From positions 22,516 through 86,515 of the forward strand of contig NZ_JAGSCS010000013.1 of NCBI RefSeq assembly GCF_018128025.1: a DNA stretch of 64,000 nt, in the 5' to 3' direction. This stretch comes from Proteiniclasticum sediminis. Lineage in GTDB: Bacteria > Bacillota > Clostridia > Clostridiales > Clostridiaceae. Positions 25,366-34,441 of the stretch are shown piece after piece. Within the stretch, counting starts at the first letter, position 1. The number at the start of each line of letters is the position of its first letter. A program made the position numbers and the translations under genes. The notes below the pieces were generated by a model that was not told the DNA's origin, did not search any database, and saw only the letters and a program-made list of their open reading frames with translations.

Positions 25366-27576
25366 CTATGTGATGAGATTGTCCAAAATGTTCATGATCC
25401 GGTATTTTAAGGACGTGTATCGCTCATAGGTCCGGGTGTTTTGAATCATGTAGGCCAGGGCCTTTTTTGACCCCACCAGAACCAGAAGCTCCTTGGCCCG
25501 GGTCACCCCGGTGTAGATGAGGTTTCGGCTCATGAGGAGCGGTGGCCCCATGAAGAGTGGAATGAGGACGACTTTAAACTCACTGCCCTGACTTTTATGG
25601 ATGGTGACGGCGTAAGCCAGCTCCAGATCATCCAGATCCTGGGATTCAAAATCCACGATCTTATCTTCGTCAAAGAGTACAGAAACCTGCTGTTCCTCTT
25701 CATTGATGGCCGTCACATAGCCGATGTCGCCATTGTAGATTCCCTGCCCTTCCGGTGGCTCCCCATGGATCCGCTGGATTTTCTTCCACTTGATCATATA
25801 GTTGTTTTTGGTCTGCATGACCTTATCGCCCACCTGAAAATCCGTGAAGCCGTATTTTTTCCTTTTGGGATTCAGGGCTTTTTGGAGAACTTCATTGAGA
25901 TTGTTCACCCCCAGGTCGCCCTTTCGCATGGGTGAAAGAACCTGAAAGTCCTTGATCCGGTCCCATTTCTCATGGAACTTCGGGAGCCGGTTTGTGATCA
26001 GATCCACAGTCTTTTCCAAGGTGTCCTGATTGTCCATCCCGGTGATGAAGAAGAAATCACTGTCCTTGGCATTGAGGGTGGGCATCTGCCCGGTGTTGAT
26101 CCGATGAGCATTGAGGGTGATGTTGGATTCTTTTCCCTGACGGTAGATGTAATCAAGTTTCACCACCTTGAATGCGGTGCAGTCGATGAGATCTTCCAGA
26201 ACCCTGCCGGCCCCCACCGAAGGAAGCTGATCTGCATCCCCCACCAGAATCAGCCGGGTCTTGGGTTTGATCCCCTTGAGCAGATTGTTCATGAGCATGA
26301 TGTCAATCATGGAGGCTTCATCGATGATGACCGCGTCACAGCTTAAGGTGTTGTCTTCATCGAAGAGCACCTCTTCATCCTCGGAGGATACCCCCAGATC
26401 CAGCAGACGGTGGATGGTCTTCGCCTCCCGCAAGGTGGCTTCGGACATCCGTTTGGCCGCCCGTCCGGTGGGCGCTCCCATGAGCACCTTCATGCCTGAT
26501 TTTTCGAAAATATGGAGAATGCATTTGATTATGGTGGTTTTCCCCGTTCCCGGACCGCCCGTGATAATTTCAATGCCGTGGTTCACGGCGCCTTTGATGG
26601 CTTCGATCTGCTTCTCATGGAACTGAATCTGATTTTTCTCCTCGAACTCCCGGATATCCGATTCCACATCCACCTTCAGGGGTTCCAGCTCATCCAGGGC
26701 CAGCGAAAGGATCATCTTTGTCACAGCCACTTCCGCATAGAGATAGGGCAGGCTGAACACGCCTTCCCGGTCTCCCACCTTCTCCAGGGCCAGCTTGCCG
26801 GCCATGACGGAGTGGGTGAGATTGGCGATGATGAGTTCCTCCGGCACCTCCAGCGTCATCCCTGCCCGCTCCACCAAAAGATCCTTGGGCATATAGGTGC
26901 TTCCCTGGGTGCAGAACTCCTGGATCAGATGCTTAATCCCGCTCTGGATGCGAAAGGGTGAATCTGCTTCAATCCCCAGGTTTCGGGCAATGCTGTCCGC
27001 GGTTTTGAACCCGATGCTGGGCACTTCCTCCGAAAGCACATAGGGATTTTCCCGAACCCTTCGGACCGAATCGCTGCCAAATACCCGGTAGATCTTCAGC
27101 GCCTGCTTGGGCGTAACTCCGTAGCTCTGGAGAAACACCATGATGTTCTTCACTTCCCGACCCTTGATGTAGGAATCGTAAATGAGGCGCACCTTTTTCT
27201 CCCCGATGCCTTCCAGCTCCATGAGCCGCTCCGTCTGATTCTCGATGATGTCAAAAATGTCGTGGCCGAACTTATCCACCAGCTTCTTGGCGGTGATGGG
27301 ACCGATTCCTGAAATGGAGCCTGATGCTAAATACTTTTCAATGCCCTTCAGGGAATCCGGCATCACTTCCTCATAATTCACGCACTTAAACTGCTTTCCA
27401 AAGCTGGCATGGGTCGTCCAGTCCCCATGAAGCCGCAGGGTTTGCCCCACAGCAATGAACGGAAAGGTCCCGAGGGCAATATGCACATCCTCGTCATCCT
27501 CGATGCGCATGATGCAAAATGCATTCTCCTCATTCTGAAATATGATGTCCCGTACCACACCTTCTATAATTTCCAT
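25366..27576 (-). CDS. recD2: ATP-dependent RecD2-like DNA helicase
   Basis: 736 residues. N-terminal OB-like region (MEIIEGVVRDIIFQNEENAF), helix-hairpin-helix YLASGSISGIGPITAKKLVDKFG (about residue 95), Walker A ITGGPGTGKTTIIKC (about residue 345), Walker B VIIDEASMID, motif IV-V region LDYIYRQGKESNI and motif VI AYAVTIHKSQGSEF. It is a 5'-3' SF1B helicase of the YrrC/RecD2 type, which acts without RecBC. The ATG at 27576 follows AAGGGAG. It probably heads an operon with the ComFA-like gene and comFC. Confidence 0.94.
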   Translation of the reverse strand: MEIIEGVVRDIIFQNEENAFCIMRIEDDEDVHIALGTFPFIAVGQTLRLHGDWTTHASFGKQFKCVNYEEVMPDSLKGIEKYLASGSISGIGPITAKKLVDKFGHDIFDIIENQTERLMELEGIGEKKVRLIYDSYIKGREVKNIMVFLQSYGVTPKQALKIYRVFGSDSVRRVRENPYVLSEEVPSIGFKTADSIARNLGIEADSPFRIQSGIKHLIQEFCTQGSTYMPKDLLVERAGMTLEVPEELIIANLTHSVMAGKLALEKVGDREGVFSLPYLYAEVAVTKMILSLALDELEPLKVDVESDIREFEEKNQIQFHEKQIEAIKGAVNHGIEIITGGPGTGKTTIIKCILHIFEKSGMKVLMGAPTGRAAKRMSEATLREAKTIHRLLDLGVSSEDEEVLFDEDNTLSCDAVIIDEASMIDIMLMNNLLKGIKPKTRLILVGDADQLPSVGAGRVLEDLIDCTAFKVVKLDYIYRQGKESNITLNAHRINTGQMPTLNAKDSDFFFITGMDNQDTLEKTVDLITNRLPKFHEKWDRIKDFQVLSPMRKGDLGVNNLNEVLQKALNPKRKKYGFTDFQVGDKVMQTKNNYMIKWKKIQRIHGEPPEGQGIYNGDIGYVTAINEEEQQVSVLFDEDKIVDFESQDLDDLELAYAVTIHKSQGSEFKVVLIPLFMGPPLLMSRNLIYTGVTRAKELLVLVGSKKALAYMIQNTRTYERYTSLKYRIMNILDNLIT

Positions 27577-27726
27577 AACTACTCCCTTGGTCGTCTCTAG
27601 CGGTTTACTCATAGTTATATGATAATCGAAAAGGCCCGGGGTTTCCACACTTCAGGATAATCCCATTATGGCCTCCCTTCTGCTGAATATTCACAAGGGA
27701 TTCAAAAAATTTGATGCAATTTGCGT

Positions 27727-27732
27727 TATAAT
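27727..27732 (+). promoter_or_regulatory. -10 element of nagA
   Basis: TATAAT 48 nt upstream of the nagA start; the -35 is not well defined. Confidence 0.45.
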
Positions 27733-27779
27733 AAGGTATAAGGTGCTTTGAGCACAGAGTAATTAAATGAGGTGCAAGG

Positions 27780-28907
27780 ATGATATTTCGTAATTTTAAA
27801 CTGATTTTCACCGACCGGATCGAGGAGGGCTCCCTTCAAGTGAAGGACGGGAAGATCGTGAGTTTTACTCCTGACTTTAATTCCGGCGATGACATCGTGG
27901 AAGGGCATGGCCGTTATCTCTCCCCGGGATTCATCGACATTCACATCCATGGAGCCGGCAATAAGGATACCATGGAAGGTACCTTTGAAGCCCTGGAGAC
28001 CATCTCCCGGACCATCGTCCGCCACGGCACCACCACCTTCCTCCCCACCACCATGACCCTGGACCTGAAGGACATCCGCCATGCGGTGGAAACCGCCAAG
28101 GATGCCGTGGGCAAAGTCACCGGCGCTTCCATCGCCGGTGTTCACCTGGAAGGTCCCTTCATCAGCAGCGGCGCCATTGGGGCACAAAACCCGGCCTATG
28201 TCCGGAAGCCCGAAATGGAAGCCTTCCTGGAAATGGTGGGCGAACATCAGGATTTCATTAAAAACATCACCATGGCCCCTGAAGTGGAGGGTGCTTTAGC
28301 GTTTATTCCCCACCTTCGCCGCCACAACATCAACGTGAGCATCGGCCACACCAAGGCCACCTATGCGGAGGCCCTGGCCGGGATCAAAGCCGGCTGCAAC
28401 CACTCCACTCACCTCTTCAACGCCATGACTCCCTTCACCCATCGGGAACCCGGTGTGGTGGGGGCAATCTTTGACACCGACATCACCACGGAAACCATCT
28501 CCGACGGGATCCATGTGAGCTATCCTTCTCTTCGCGTTGCCTATAAGCAAAAAACCGCCGACAAGGTGCTTCTGGTCACCGATGCCATGATGGCCTGCGG
28601 TATGCCCGATGGCGATTATACCCTGGGCGGACAGAAGGTCATCTCCAAAGACGGCGCCGCCCGTCTGGAATCCGGCGCCCTCGCCGGATCCATCCTCACC
28701 ATGGACAAGGCGGTGAAGAATGTCTTCAACAACACCGACCTTCCCCTGCAGGATGTGGTGAAAATGGCCTCCTGGAATGGCGCCAAGTTCATCGGCATCG
28801 AGAAGACCACCGGGAAGCTGGCCATGGATTATGACGCGGATCTGGTGATTCTCTCCTCCGATCTTCTGGTGGAGCAGGTCTTTGTAAAAGGTCAGCCAAA
28901 ACTCTAA
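27780..28907 (+). CDS. nagA: N-acetylglucosamine-6-phosphate deacetylase
   Basis: 375 residues. Amidohydrolase that yields glucosamine-6-phosphate and acetate. Metal-site motifs: PGFIDIHIHGAG (HxH, about residue 57), GVHLEGPFIS (metal Glu, about residue 119), SIGHTKATYAEA (His) and NHSTHLFNAM; the catalytic Asp lies in LLVTDAMMACG. The ATG at 27780 follows GAGGTG-like sequence. It stands alone here; nagB is not in the window. It would recycle amino sugars, possibly from the cell wall. Confidence 0.94.
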   Translation: MIFRNFKLIFTDRIEEGSLQVKDGKIVSFTPDFNSGDDIVEGHGRYLSPGFIDIHIHGAGNKDTMEGTFEALETISRTIVRHGTTTFLPTTMTLDLKDIRHAVETAKDAVGKVTGASIAGVHLEGPFISSGAIGAQNPAYVRKPEMEAFLEMVGEHQDFIKNITMAPEVEGALAFIPHLRRHNINVSIGHTKATYAEALAGIKAGCNHSTHLFNAMTPFTHREPGVVGAIFDTDITTETISDGIHVSYPSLRVAYKQKTADKVLLVTDAMMACGMPDGDYTLGGQKVISKDGAARLESGALAGSILTMDKAVKNVFNNTDLPLQDVVKMASWNGAKFIGIEKTTGKLAMDYDADLVILSSDLLVEQVFVKGQPKL

Positions 28908-28921
28908 TTTCTCCCCCATGA

Positions 28922-28947
28922 CGCCGGAGGTTCTCCGGCGTTTTTTT
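28922..28947 (+). terminator. Terminator of nagA
   Basis: CGCCGGAG / CTCCGGCG stem with a run of seven T. Confidence 0.9.
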
Positions 28948-28992
28948 ATGGGCAAGGCCCATCCAAGCCCAGAAATTCCCCATTATTAAGGA

Positions 28993-29039
28993 ATTCTGAA
29001 TTTTTACCGAAAAGATATCCTGTTCTTGAAATTCAGAAT
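28993..29039. repeat. 11-bp perfect inverted repeat upstream of the DUF4153 gene
   Basis: ATTCTGAATTT (28993-29003) and AAATTCAGAAT (29029-29039), 25 bp apart, about 70 bp upstream of the leader ORF. It could be a looping operator or a weak hairpin. Confidence 0.6.
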
Positions 29040-29109
29040 ATGATGGAAGAAAGAAGATATATTCCATTCCCCCCCGACCCGACCGATTCACAATAGAGGA
29101 GGTGAAGGG

Positions 29110-29142
29110 ATGAACGCCGAAAAGGCGTCTCCCATCGTATGA
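29110..29142 (+). CDS. Ten-codon leader ORF overlapping the DUF4153 start
   Basis: ATG at 29110 with a near-perfect Shine-Dalgarno (GAGGAGGTG) encodes the decapeptide MNAEKASPIV. Its stop TGA (29140-29142) overlaps the ATG (29139) of the next gene, which has no ribosome binding site of its own. The leader contains the hairpin ACGCC-GAAAA-GGCGT (29114-29128). The geometry implies translational coupling. Confidence 0.6.
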   Translation: MNAEKASPIV

Positions 29143-30872
29143 AACTGACCAGAAAAATCAAAGATCAATTCGCAGGTCTCGGGGAAAGTGCAGCCCGTTA
29201 CCCCATTACCGCGCTGTTATCCTTCGCCCTCATGATCATTTTAATCACCCTTTCCGAACGGAATATCCGGGGCTACTATGAGAACGAAACCCTCACCCGG
29301 ATCAGCATGACCTTCGCGTTAGGTCTTCCCTTGAGTGTCTCCCTGAAACATCTGGTGGAGCGCTTCACCAAGCGAGGCAGCGGTTTACTGCTTCTCATCC
29401 CCGTCAATGCCGTTCTTCTCGGCGCATACTACTTCTTCTTCACGAAGGACATGAATGCCACGGACTACATGCGGTATGCCGGCACCCTTTTCTTCCTGCT
29501 GGTGACGGTGTTCTTCACCCTGAAGATCCGCAGGAATGAAAAATACGAAGTGTATGTCATGCGCATCTTCTCTGGCTTCTTCCTCACTGTACTCTATGCC
29601 GGGGTTCTCTATCTGGGTGTCGCGGCCATCATCTTCACCATCAATTCCCTTTTCGATGCGGAGATTGACTCCAAGTACTACCTGTATGTCTTCTTCTTTA
29701 CCGCCTTTGTCTTCGGCATGCTTATGCTGCTCTCCAAACTGCCCAAGGAGGAAGAAACCTTTGAAGGTTCCGTATACTCCAAAGGCCTGAAAGTCCTGGT
29801 GCTCTATATTGTCATTCCCCTCATCACCATTTATACCGGTATCCTTTATGTCTATTTTGCCAAGATTCTCTTCACTCAGGTTTGGCCCCGGGGACTGGTA
29901 TCCAACCTTGTTCTCTGGTATTCCGTCCTATCCGCCGCAGTGATCTTCTTCATCACCCCGATTCTGGAAGAGAATAAAGTGGCGATGCTCTTCCGCACCT
30001 GGTTCCCGCGAATCAGCTTCCCCATTCTGGCCATGATGTTTGTCTCCATCGGCATCCGCATCCGCCAGTACGGTTTCACGGAGCCCCGCTACTTTGTAGT
30101 GCTTCTGGGCATCTGGGTAGCACTCATCATGGGGTACTATGTGGCACGACGTCAGCTGAAGAATACCTTCGTCCCCATGAGTCTGGCTGTCTTTGTGTTG
30201 CTCTCCATGTATGGTCCCCTTTCCGCCTTCAATGTCTCGGCCAACAGCCAGAACGCCCGTCTCACGGCGCTCTTGGAGAAGAACAGTATGCTGGTTTCCG
30301 GAGAAGTGGTTCCCGGAAAAGAGGTTTCCACCGACGACAAGCGGGATATCTCCAGCATTGTCCTCTACTTCTCCGAGCGGGGCTTCGAAAAGCTGAGTTA
30401 TCTCCCGGAGGATTTCCAGTTCCAGGACTTTAACAAAGTCTTCGGCTTTGACCCCTTCGCTGACAACTACTTCCCGGGACAGCGCTATCTCTACCTCCAT
30501 GCCGAGCCCAACAATAAGGGCATCGACATCGCCGGGTATGATCTGTACTTCCCGTTAGCCACCTATCAGGCCGCTGCTTCAGAAAAACCGGGAATCGAAG
30601 CTTCCTTAAGCAGCGCTGACCAGATTATCCGGCTGAAGGATCAGGATCAGGTCATCTTCGAAGTCTCCATCGCCAAGGAGCTTCAGGCTTTCCTGGACAC
30701 TTATGGCGAAAATGACGGCAAGAAAGTCTTAAGCTATGATGATCTCTCCTTCCTCGTGGAGGATAAAGGCATCAAGGCCAAGGTAATTGTCCGGGATCTT
30801 TCCGCCACCATCCAGACTGATACGCCCCGGTATGAGAGCATCGATCTCATCCTGCTGGTGGATCTGCCTTAA
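29139..30872 (+). CDS. DUF4153 domain-containing membrane protein
   Basis: 577 residues. About ten hydrophobic segments occupy residues ~20-370 (for example ITALLSFALMIILITLS and ILAMMFVSIGIRI). A C-terminal soluble domain (~380-577), probably outside the membrane, includes DKRDISSIVLYFSERGFEKL. This matches the DUF4153 family, whose function is unknown. The start is fixed by overlap with a leader ORF rather than by a ribosome binding site; a slightly later internal start is possible. Terminator follows. Confidence 0.82.
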   Translation: MKLTRKIKDQFAGLGESAARYPITALLSFALMIILITLSERNIRGYYENETLTRISMTFALGLPLSVSLKHLVERFTKRGSGLLLLIPVNAVLLGAYYFFFTKDMNATDYMRYAGTLFFLLVTVFFTLKIRRNEKYEVYVMRIFSGFFLTVLYAGVLYLGVAAIIFTINSLFDAEIDSKYYLYVFFFTAFVFGMLMLLSKLPKEEETFEGSVYSKGLKVLVLYIVIPLITIYTGILYVYFAKILFTQVWPRGLVSNLVLWYSVLSAAVIFFITPILEENKVAMLFRTWFPRISFPILAMMFVSIGIRIRQYGFTEPRYFVVLLGIWVALIMGYYVARRQLKNTFVPMSLAVFVLLSMYGPLSAFNVSANSQNARLTALLEKNSMLVSGEVVPGKEVSTDDKRDISSIVLYFSERGFEKLSYLPEDFQFQDFNKVFGFDPFADNYFPGQRYLYLHAEPNNKGIDIAGYDLYFPLATYQAAASEKPGIEASLSSADQIIRLKDQDQVIFEVSIAKELQAFLDTYGENDGKKVLSYDDLSFLVEDKGIKAKVIVRDLSATIQTDTPRYESIDLILLVDLP

Positions 30873-30891
30873 CAAAGTCATCCACATCACG

Positions 30892-30926
30892 AAGGACCTG
30901 CGCATCATGCACAGGTCCTTTTTTTT
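30892..30926 (+). terminator. Terminator of DUF4153 gene
   Basis: AAGGACCTG / CAGGTCCTT stem followed by a long T-run. Confidence 0.9.
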
Positions 30927-30932
30927 GCTCCC

Positions 30933-31508
30933 CTATTTCTTTAAGCTGTCCAGGGAGATCACTTTGACGCCATTGGTTTTGAGGATCCGGAGCGCCCCTT
31001 GGGCTTCCACGTTCTTGTCATGCCCCGGCAGATCAAAGGTTTCCACCAGATCCTCGATGACATAGACTTCCTTTTTCGCATTCCGCTCATGGAGATGGGT
31101 CTTTAACGAAAGGGCCAGGTTCAGCACACAGATATCCGTGCAGCATCCGATGATGTAGTAGTTCAAAACCTCCGGGACCTCTTCTTCCAGATAGCGGCGA
31201 AACCCTTCGGCTTGAAACGCATTGACGGAGTTTTTCCGAAACTGCCGCTGGGCAAAGGGCTGAAGCTCCGCAATAACCTGATCTTCCCCGCTGCCGGTGA
31301 TGCAGTGGGGCGGAAAATCCTGGAACTCCGTGGAATCCGGGTCATGGGAATCCACCAGAAAGACGGTCCTCGCCTCTACTTCTTCCAGAAACTTCGCCAT
31401 GGGGGAGACAATGGCCTGAATATCCGGGGAAGCTAGCGCTCCAAAGTTAATAAACCCTTCAATCATATCCACAACCGCCACTAGGGCGTTTTCTTTCAGC
31501 TGATACAT
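30933..31508 (-). CDS. Nicotinamidase-like cysteine hydrolase (isochorismatase family)
   Basis: 191 residues. Catalytic triad of the family: Asp in VAVVDMIEGF, Lys in QFRKNSVNAF and Cys in IIGCCTDICVL. A metal-site pattern DSHDPDSTEF...PPHCITGSG (DxH...H) points to a PncA-type nicotinamidase, which makes nicotinate from nicotinamide for NAD salvage, rather than to isochorismatase proper. The ATG at 31508 follows GGGAGGG. Monocistronic, convergent with the DUF4153 gene. Confidence 0.85.
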   Translation of the reverse strand: MYQLKENALVAVVDMIEGFINFGALASPDIQAIVSPMAKFLEEVEARTVFLVDSHDPDSTEFQDFPPHCITGSGEDQVIAELQPFAQRQFRKNSVNAFQAEGFRRYLEEEVPEVLNYYIIGCCTDICVLNLALSLKTHLHERNAKKEVYVIEDLVETFDLPGHDKNVEAQGALRILKTNGVKVISLDSLKK

Positions 31509-31622
31509 GATGATCCCTCCCAGATTTTTCTTCATTATATCATCTTTTGATCAACAACTTATGTTCGAAAATCAGAAGACGCGAAGAGGATTTTACTTCC
31601 CCTTCGCGTCCTTATTTCTTGC

Positions 31623-32804
31623 TTAACCCAAGAGTTCCTTGATGATGTCCACCTTGTCCAGACGCTCCCAGGGAAGGTCCAGATCATTTCGGCCGAAGTG
31701 GCCATAGGCGGCAATCTGCCGATAGATGGGTCTTCGCAGATCCAGATCCCGGATGATGGCTCCGGGACGAAGATCGAAGACCTTCTTCACGATATCGATG
31801 ATCTTGTCATGGGAGACCTTCTCGGTGCCGAAGGTGAAGACTTCGATGGAGATGGGCTTTGCCACGCCAATGGCATAGCTTAGCTGGATTTCCAGCTTGT
31901 CTGCGGCTCCTGCAGCCACCAGGTTCTTGGCGACCCATCTTGCAGCATAAGCCGCAGAACGGTCCACCTTGGTTGGATCCTTACCGGAGAATGCGCCGCC
32001 GCCGTGACGGCCATAGCCGCCGTAGGTGTCGACGATGATCTTACGGCCCGTGAGACCGGAGTCTCCCTGGGGTCCGCCCACTTCGAACTTGCCCGTGGGG
32101 TTGATGTAGATTTTGGTGGCTTCATCCATAAGCTCTTCCGGAATCACGGCCTGAATCACGTGCTCCGTGATGTCGCGGTGAATTTCCGCCTGGGTGACCT
32201 CGGAGCTGTGCTGGGTGGAGACAACAATGGTATCCACACGCAAAGGCTGGTCGTTCTCGTCGTATTCCACGGTGACCTGGGTCTTGCCGTCGGGTCTCAG
32301 GTAGGTGAGAATCTGCTGCTTGCGCACTTCTGCCAGTCTTCGGGCCAGCTTCTGGGCCAGATTGATGGGCATGGGCATATATTCTTCCGTCTCGTTGGTG
32401 GCAAAACCAAACATCATGCCCTGATCGCCAGCGCCAGTCTGCAGCAGCGCATCATGGTCCCCTTCACGGGTTTCCAGGGAAGCATTGACACCCTGGGCAA
32501 TATCCGGAGACTGCTCATCGATGGATGTCAGTACTGCGCAGGTCTGGGCATCGAAACCGTACTTGGCTCGGACATAACCAATCTCTGTGACAGTCTTGCG
32601 AACCACCTTGGGAATATCCACATAGCAGCTGGTGGTAATCTCTCCCATCACCATGACCATACCCGTGGTCACTGCAGTTTCACAGGCCACGCGGGCCATG
32701 GGGTCCTCCGCCAGAATGCTGTCCAGTATGGCATCGGAGATCTGATCACAAATCTTATCGGGATGTCCCTCAGTGACCGACTCTGAAGTAAAAAGTCTTC
32801 TCAT
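31623..32804 (-). CDS. metK: S-adenosylmethionine synthetase
   Basis: 393 residues. Makes SAM from methionine and ATP. Starts [27 protein letters not shown] with the ATP-binding His. It has [16 protein letters not shown] and [27 protein letters not shown], both hallmark motifs. The ATG at 32804 has AAGGAGGA upstream. The gene is preceded on its strand by a SAM-I riboswitch and a terminator, giving feedback control by its product. Confidence 0.97.
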   Translation of the reverse strand: MRRLFTSESVTEGHPDKICDQISDAILDSILAEDPMARVACETAVTTGMVMVMGEITTSCYVDIPKVVRKTVTEIGYVRAKYGFDAQTCAVLTSIDEQSPDIAQGVNASLETREGDHDALLQTGAGDQGMMFGFATNETEEYMPMPINLAQKLARRLAEVRKQQILTYLRPDGKTQVTVEYDENDQPLRVDTIVVSTQHSSEVTQAEIHRDITEHVIQAVIPEELMDEATKIYINPTGKFEVGGPQGDSGLTGRKIIVDTYGGYGRHGGGAFSGKDPTKVDRSAAYAARWVAKNLVAAGAADKLEIQLSYAIGVAKPISIEVFTFGTEKVSHDKIIDIVKKVFDLRPGAIIRDLDLRRPIYRQIAAYGHFGRNDLDLPWERLDKVDIIKELLG

Positions 32805-32832
32805 TTCTTTCCTCCTTGATTACACGCAAAAT

Positions 32833-32859
32833 AAAAACCTCTTCACGATAAGAAGAGGT
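32833..32859 (-). terminator. Riboswitch-controlled terminator before metK
   Basis: ACCTCTTC / GAAGAGGT stem (32837-32859) with the U-tract encoded at 32833-32837. Its 5' arm contains TCTTATC, complementary to the 3' arm of riboswitch P1 (GATAAGA), so terminator and antiterminator exclude each other. Confidence 0.88.
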
Positions 32860-32876
32860 GTCAAATAATCACATCT

Positions 32877-32975
32877 CTCTTATCTTGCAGCTCCCGCCGC
32901 AGGAATTGGCACCACGTATTGCTACAGGTTGCCGGGTTTCATCGGGCCCTTTCCCTCCACCTCTCTTGATAAGAG
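32877..32975 (-). promoter_or_regulatory. SAM-I riboswitch (S box)
   Basis: P1 is formed by CTCTTATC (32975-32968) and GATAAGAG (32884-32877). The conserved core AGAGGTGGAGGGA... GATGAAACCCGGCAAC (complement at 32927-32942) and GGTGCCAATTCCTGC are all present. Together with the terminator downstream this switches metK off when SAM is plentiful. Confidence 0.95.
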
Positions 32976-33033
32976 TATTCAGTTTTCAGTTTTTCCATAA
33001 AAAAAGACTCAATCATTACAATTGTGTCTTTAT

Positions 33034-33118
33034 TGGTGGAGGAGAGTGGATTCGAACCACTGAAGCAACTTGCAACAGATTTACAGTCTGCCCCCTTTGG
33101 CCACTTGGGTACTCCTCC
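33034..33118 (-). tRNA. tRNA-Tyr (anticodon GTA), copy 1
   Basis: 85 nt with a long variable arm as expected for bacterial tRNA-Tyr. Anticodon stem-loop CAGACTGTAAATCTG gives GTA. The 3' CCA is encoded. It is the last of three tandem copies in transcription order. Confidence 0.95.
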
Positions 33119-33141
33119 CTATTGTGTACAACTGCCATATC

Positions 33142-33170
33142 ATAGTACAACAGCCGACTTTGTTTGTCAA
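33142..33170 (-). promoter_or_regulatory. Promoter in spacer before tRNA-Tyr copy 1
   Basis: TTGACA (33165-33170), 17 nt, TACTAT (33142-33147) on the minus strand. Confidence 0.75.
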
Positions 33171-33197
33171 TATCTTGGTGATGCTCTGAAGAAAAAA

Positions 33198-33282
33198 TGG
33201 TGGAGGAGAGTGGATTCGAACCACTGAAGCAACTTGCAACAGATTTACAGTCTGCCCCCTTTGGCCACTTGGGTACTCCTCC
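33198..33282 (-). tRNA. tRNA-Tyr (anticodon GTA), copy 2
   Basis: Identical in sequence to copy 1, offset by exactly 164 bp; the 79-bp spacer on either side is identical too. Confidence 0.95.
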
Positions 33283-33305
33283 CTATTGTGTACAACTGCC
33301 ATATC

Positions 33306-33334
33306 ATAGTACAACAGCCGACTTTGTTTGTCAA
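33306..33334 (-). promoter_or_regulatory. Promoter in spacer before tRNA-Tyr copy 2
   Basis: Same TTGACA-17-TACTAT element, 164 bp further on. Confidence 0.75.
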
Positions 33335-33361
33335 TATCTTGGTGATGCTCTGAAGAAAAAA

Positions 33362-33446
33362 TGGTGGAGGAGAGTGGATTCGAACCACTGAAGCAACTTG
33401 CAACAGATTTACAGTCTGCCCCCTTTGGCCACTTGGGTACTCCTCC
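33362..33446 (-). tRNA. tRNA-Tyr (anticodon GTA), copy 3
   Basis: Identical gene body, offset by another 164 bp. The sequence upstream of this copy differs from the repeat spacer and carries a different promoter (33489-33517). Confidence 0.95.
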
Positions 33447-33488
33447 GGATTCTTCTTTCAAGCATCAGCATTTGAACTGACAAAATCT

Positions 33489-33517
33489 AGTATATCGTCT
33501 TGGCTGCTATATTTCAA
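33489..33517 (-). promoter_or_regulatory. Promoter of tRNA-Tyr copy 3
   Basis: TTGAAA (33512-33517), 17 nt, TATACT (33489-33494) on the minus strand. Confidence 0.65.
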
Positions 33518-33952
33518 GCTTTTTCTTTAAAATTGCATCAAGAATCCACACAATCTAAATTGAAGAAGAAAATTCGATACAGTAGTAAGCGTTGTGGAAT
33601 AGAAAATGAAAAAGAAGATGCGCCCTTTAATCAGCTCTCCGTTACTTTGTCGGGTATCGTTCGAAAGCTGGGTTTGGTGCGCATCCATCCAGAAAATGTG
33701 ACCTTGCGGCCAAGTGTCCTATAATAAACTAACGATGCACAGCTGCCATCCCAAAAACGGAATACGAGCCCCCGAACAAGTTGCATTTCTTTGACAAGAG
33801 AAATGAGCTTGTTCTGTTTGCGCTGAAGAAAGTTTATTTCACCTTTAGAATACCACAAAATCCTCCACAAAAAACATCCCATTTGAACTTACTTGCTTCC
33901 AGATACTTTGCGTAGGATAGCCCTCCATAGGCTAGTGCAATGACTTTGAATA
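33518..33952. other. Stretch without a convincing gene at the edge of the AT-rich islet
   Basis: About 435 bp. Overlapping short ORFs exist on both strands (74 aa on plus, 83 aa on minus) but neither has a ribosome binding site or a recognisable family. An inverted repeat AACAAG / CTTGTT lies near 33777-33815. It may be remnant DNA. Confidence 0.5.
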
Positions 33953-34441
33953 TTAAAGGCCAAAAAACGAATTTGAAAATAAAAACCTTAAATTCTCATT
34001 TCGCAGTTCATCGTAAACACTTGCGAGATCACGATAATCAAAGACACCCTTTTCTTCTATTTTTTCGTATAAAGCATTGTATATTATACTCCAATCTTCA
34101 TTTAAGAAAGTATCATCAAGATCCCTTCTTTTTATTGTTTGAATCCCGAACAATAAATTTCTCATAAAATCTCTAGTGCTTATCTCTTCCGTCGTTAGTT
34201 TGAAATATGATTTAGAAGAGTAATAAAGATCTAATGAGCTAATGGCATAGGATATGGACTGTTCAGGATCTTTAGACTCCAACATTGTAGTCAAACTTGC
34301 TACATAAACTCTGTACAAATCTTTCTCAATCCACCTCACCTTTGCCCGCACGGTAAATAACGATACTGAAGAAAGCAGCGAAACTAGTATTAATATTATT
34401 ATCAATGCTTTGTTTGCATTGTGTTTATTATTAAACTTCAT
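33953..34441 (-). CDS. Hypothetical membrane-anchored protein
   Basis: 162 residues. One N-terminal transmembrane segment (residues ~14-32, LIIILILVSLLSSVSLFTV) and a soluble, probably external, helical domain. No family recognised. The ATG at 34441 overlaps the end of the upstream gene by 11 nt, so it is translated by coupling; there is no clear Shine-Dalgarno. Codon use is AT-rich (many AAA, TTA, ATA), unlike the genes on either side of the islet. Confidence 0.6.
   Translation of the reverse strand: MKFNNKHNANKALIIILILVSLLSSVSLFTVRAKVRWIEKDLYRVYVASLTTMLESKDPEQSISYAISSLDLYYSSKSYFKLTTEEISTRDFMRNLLFGIQTIKRRDLDDTFLNEDWSIIYNALYEKIEEKGVFDYRDLASVYDELRNENLRFLFSNSFFGL

Larger units (their letters stand above)
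33034..33446. repeat. Tandem 164-bp repeat (tRNA-Tyr plus 79-bp spacer)
   Basis: Three tRNA units and two identical spacers (33119-33197 and 33283-33361). Identity of the spacers points to recent duplication or ongoing gene conversion. Confidence 0.9.

Noticed and set aside
33034-33446. Direct repeats suggesting a CRISPR array
   Set aside because: The units are 164 bp, the spacers are identical to each other, and each unit is a tRNA gene.
33024-33461. Repeated ORFs of about 60-126 codons around 33.0-33.5 kb
   Set aside because: They are translations of tandem tRNA-Tyr genes and their spacers, hence the identical repeated peptides.
33500-33882. Two overlapping short ORFs (74 aa plus, 83 aa minus)
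   Set aside because: No ribosome binding site, no family and mutual overlap; more likely remnant or non-coding DNA.
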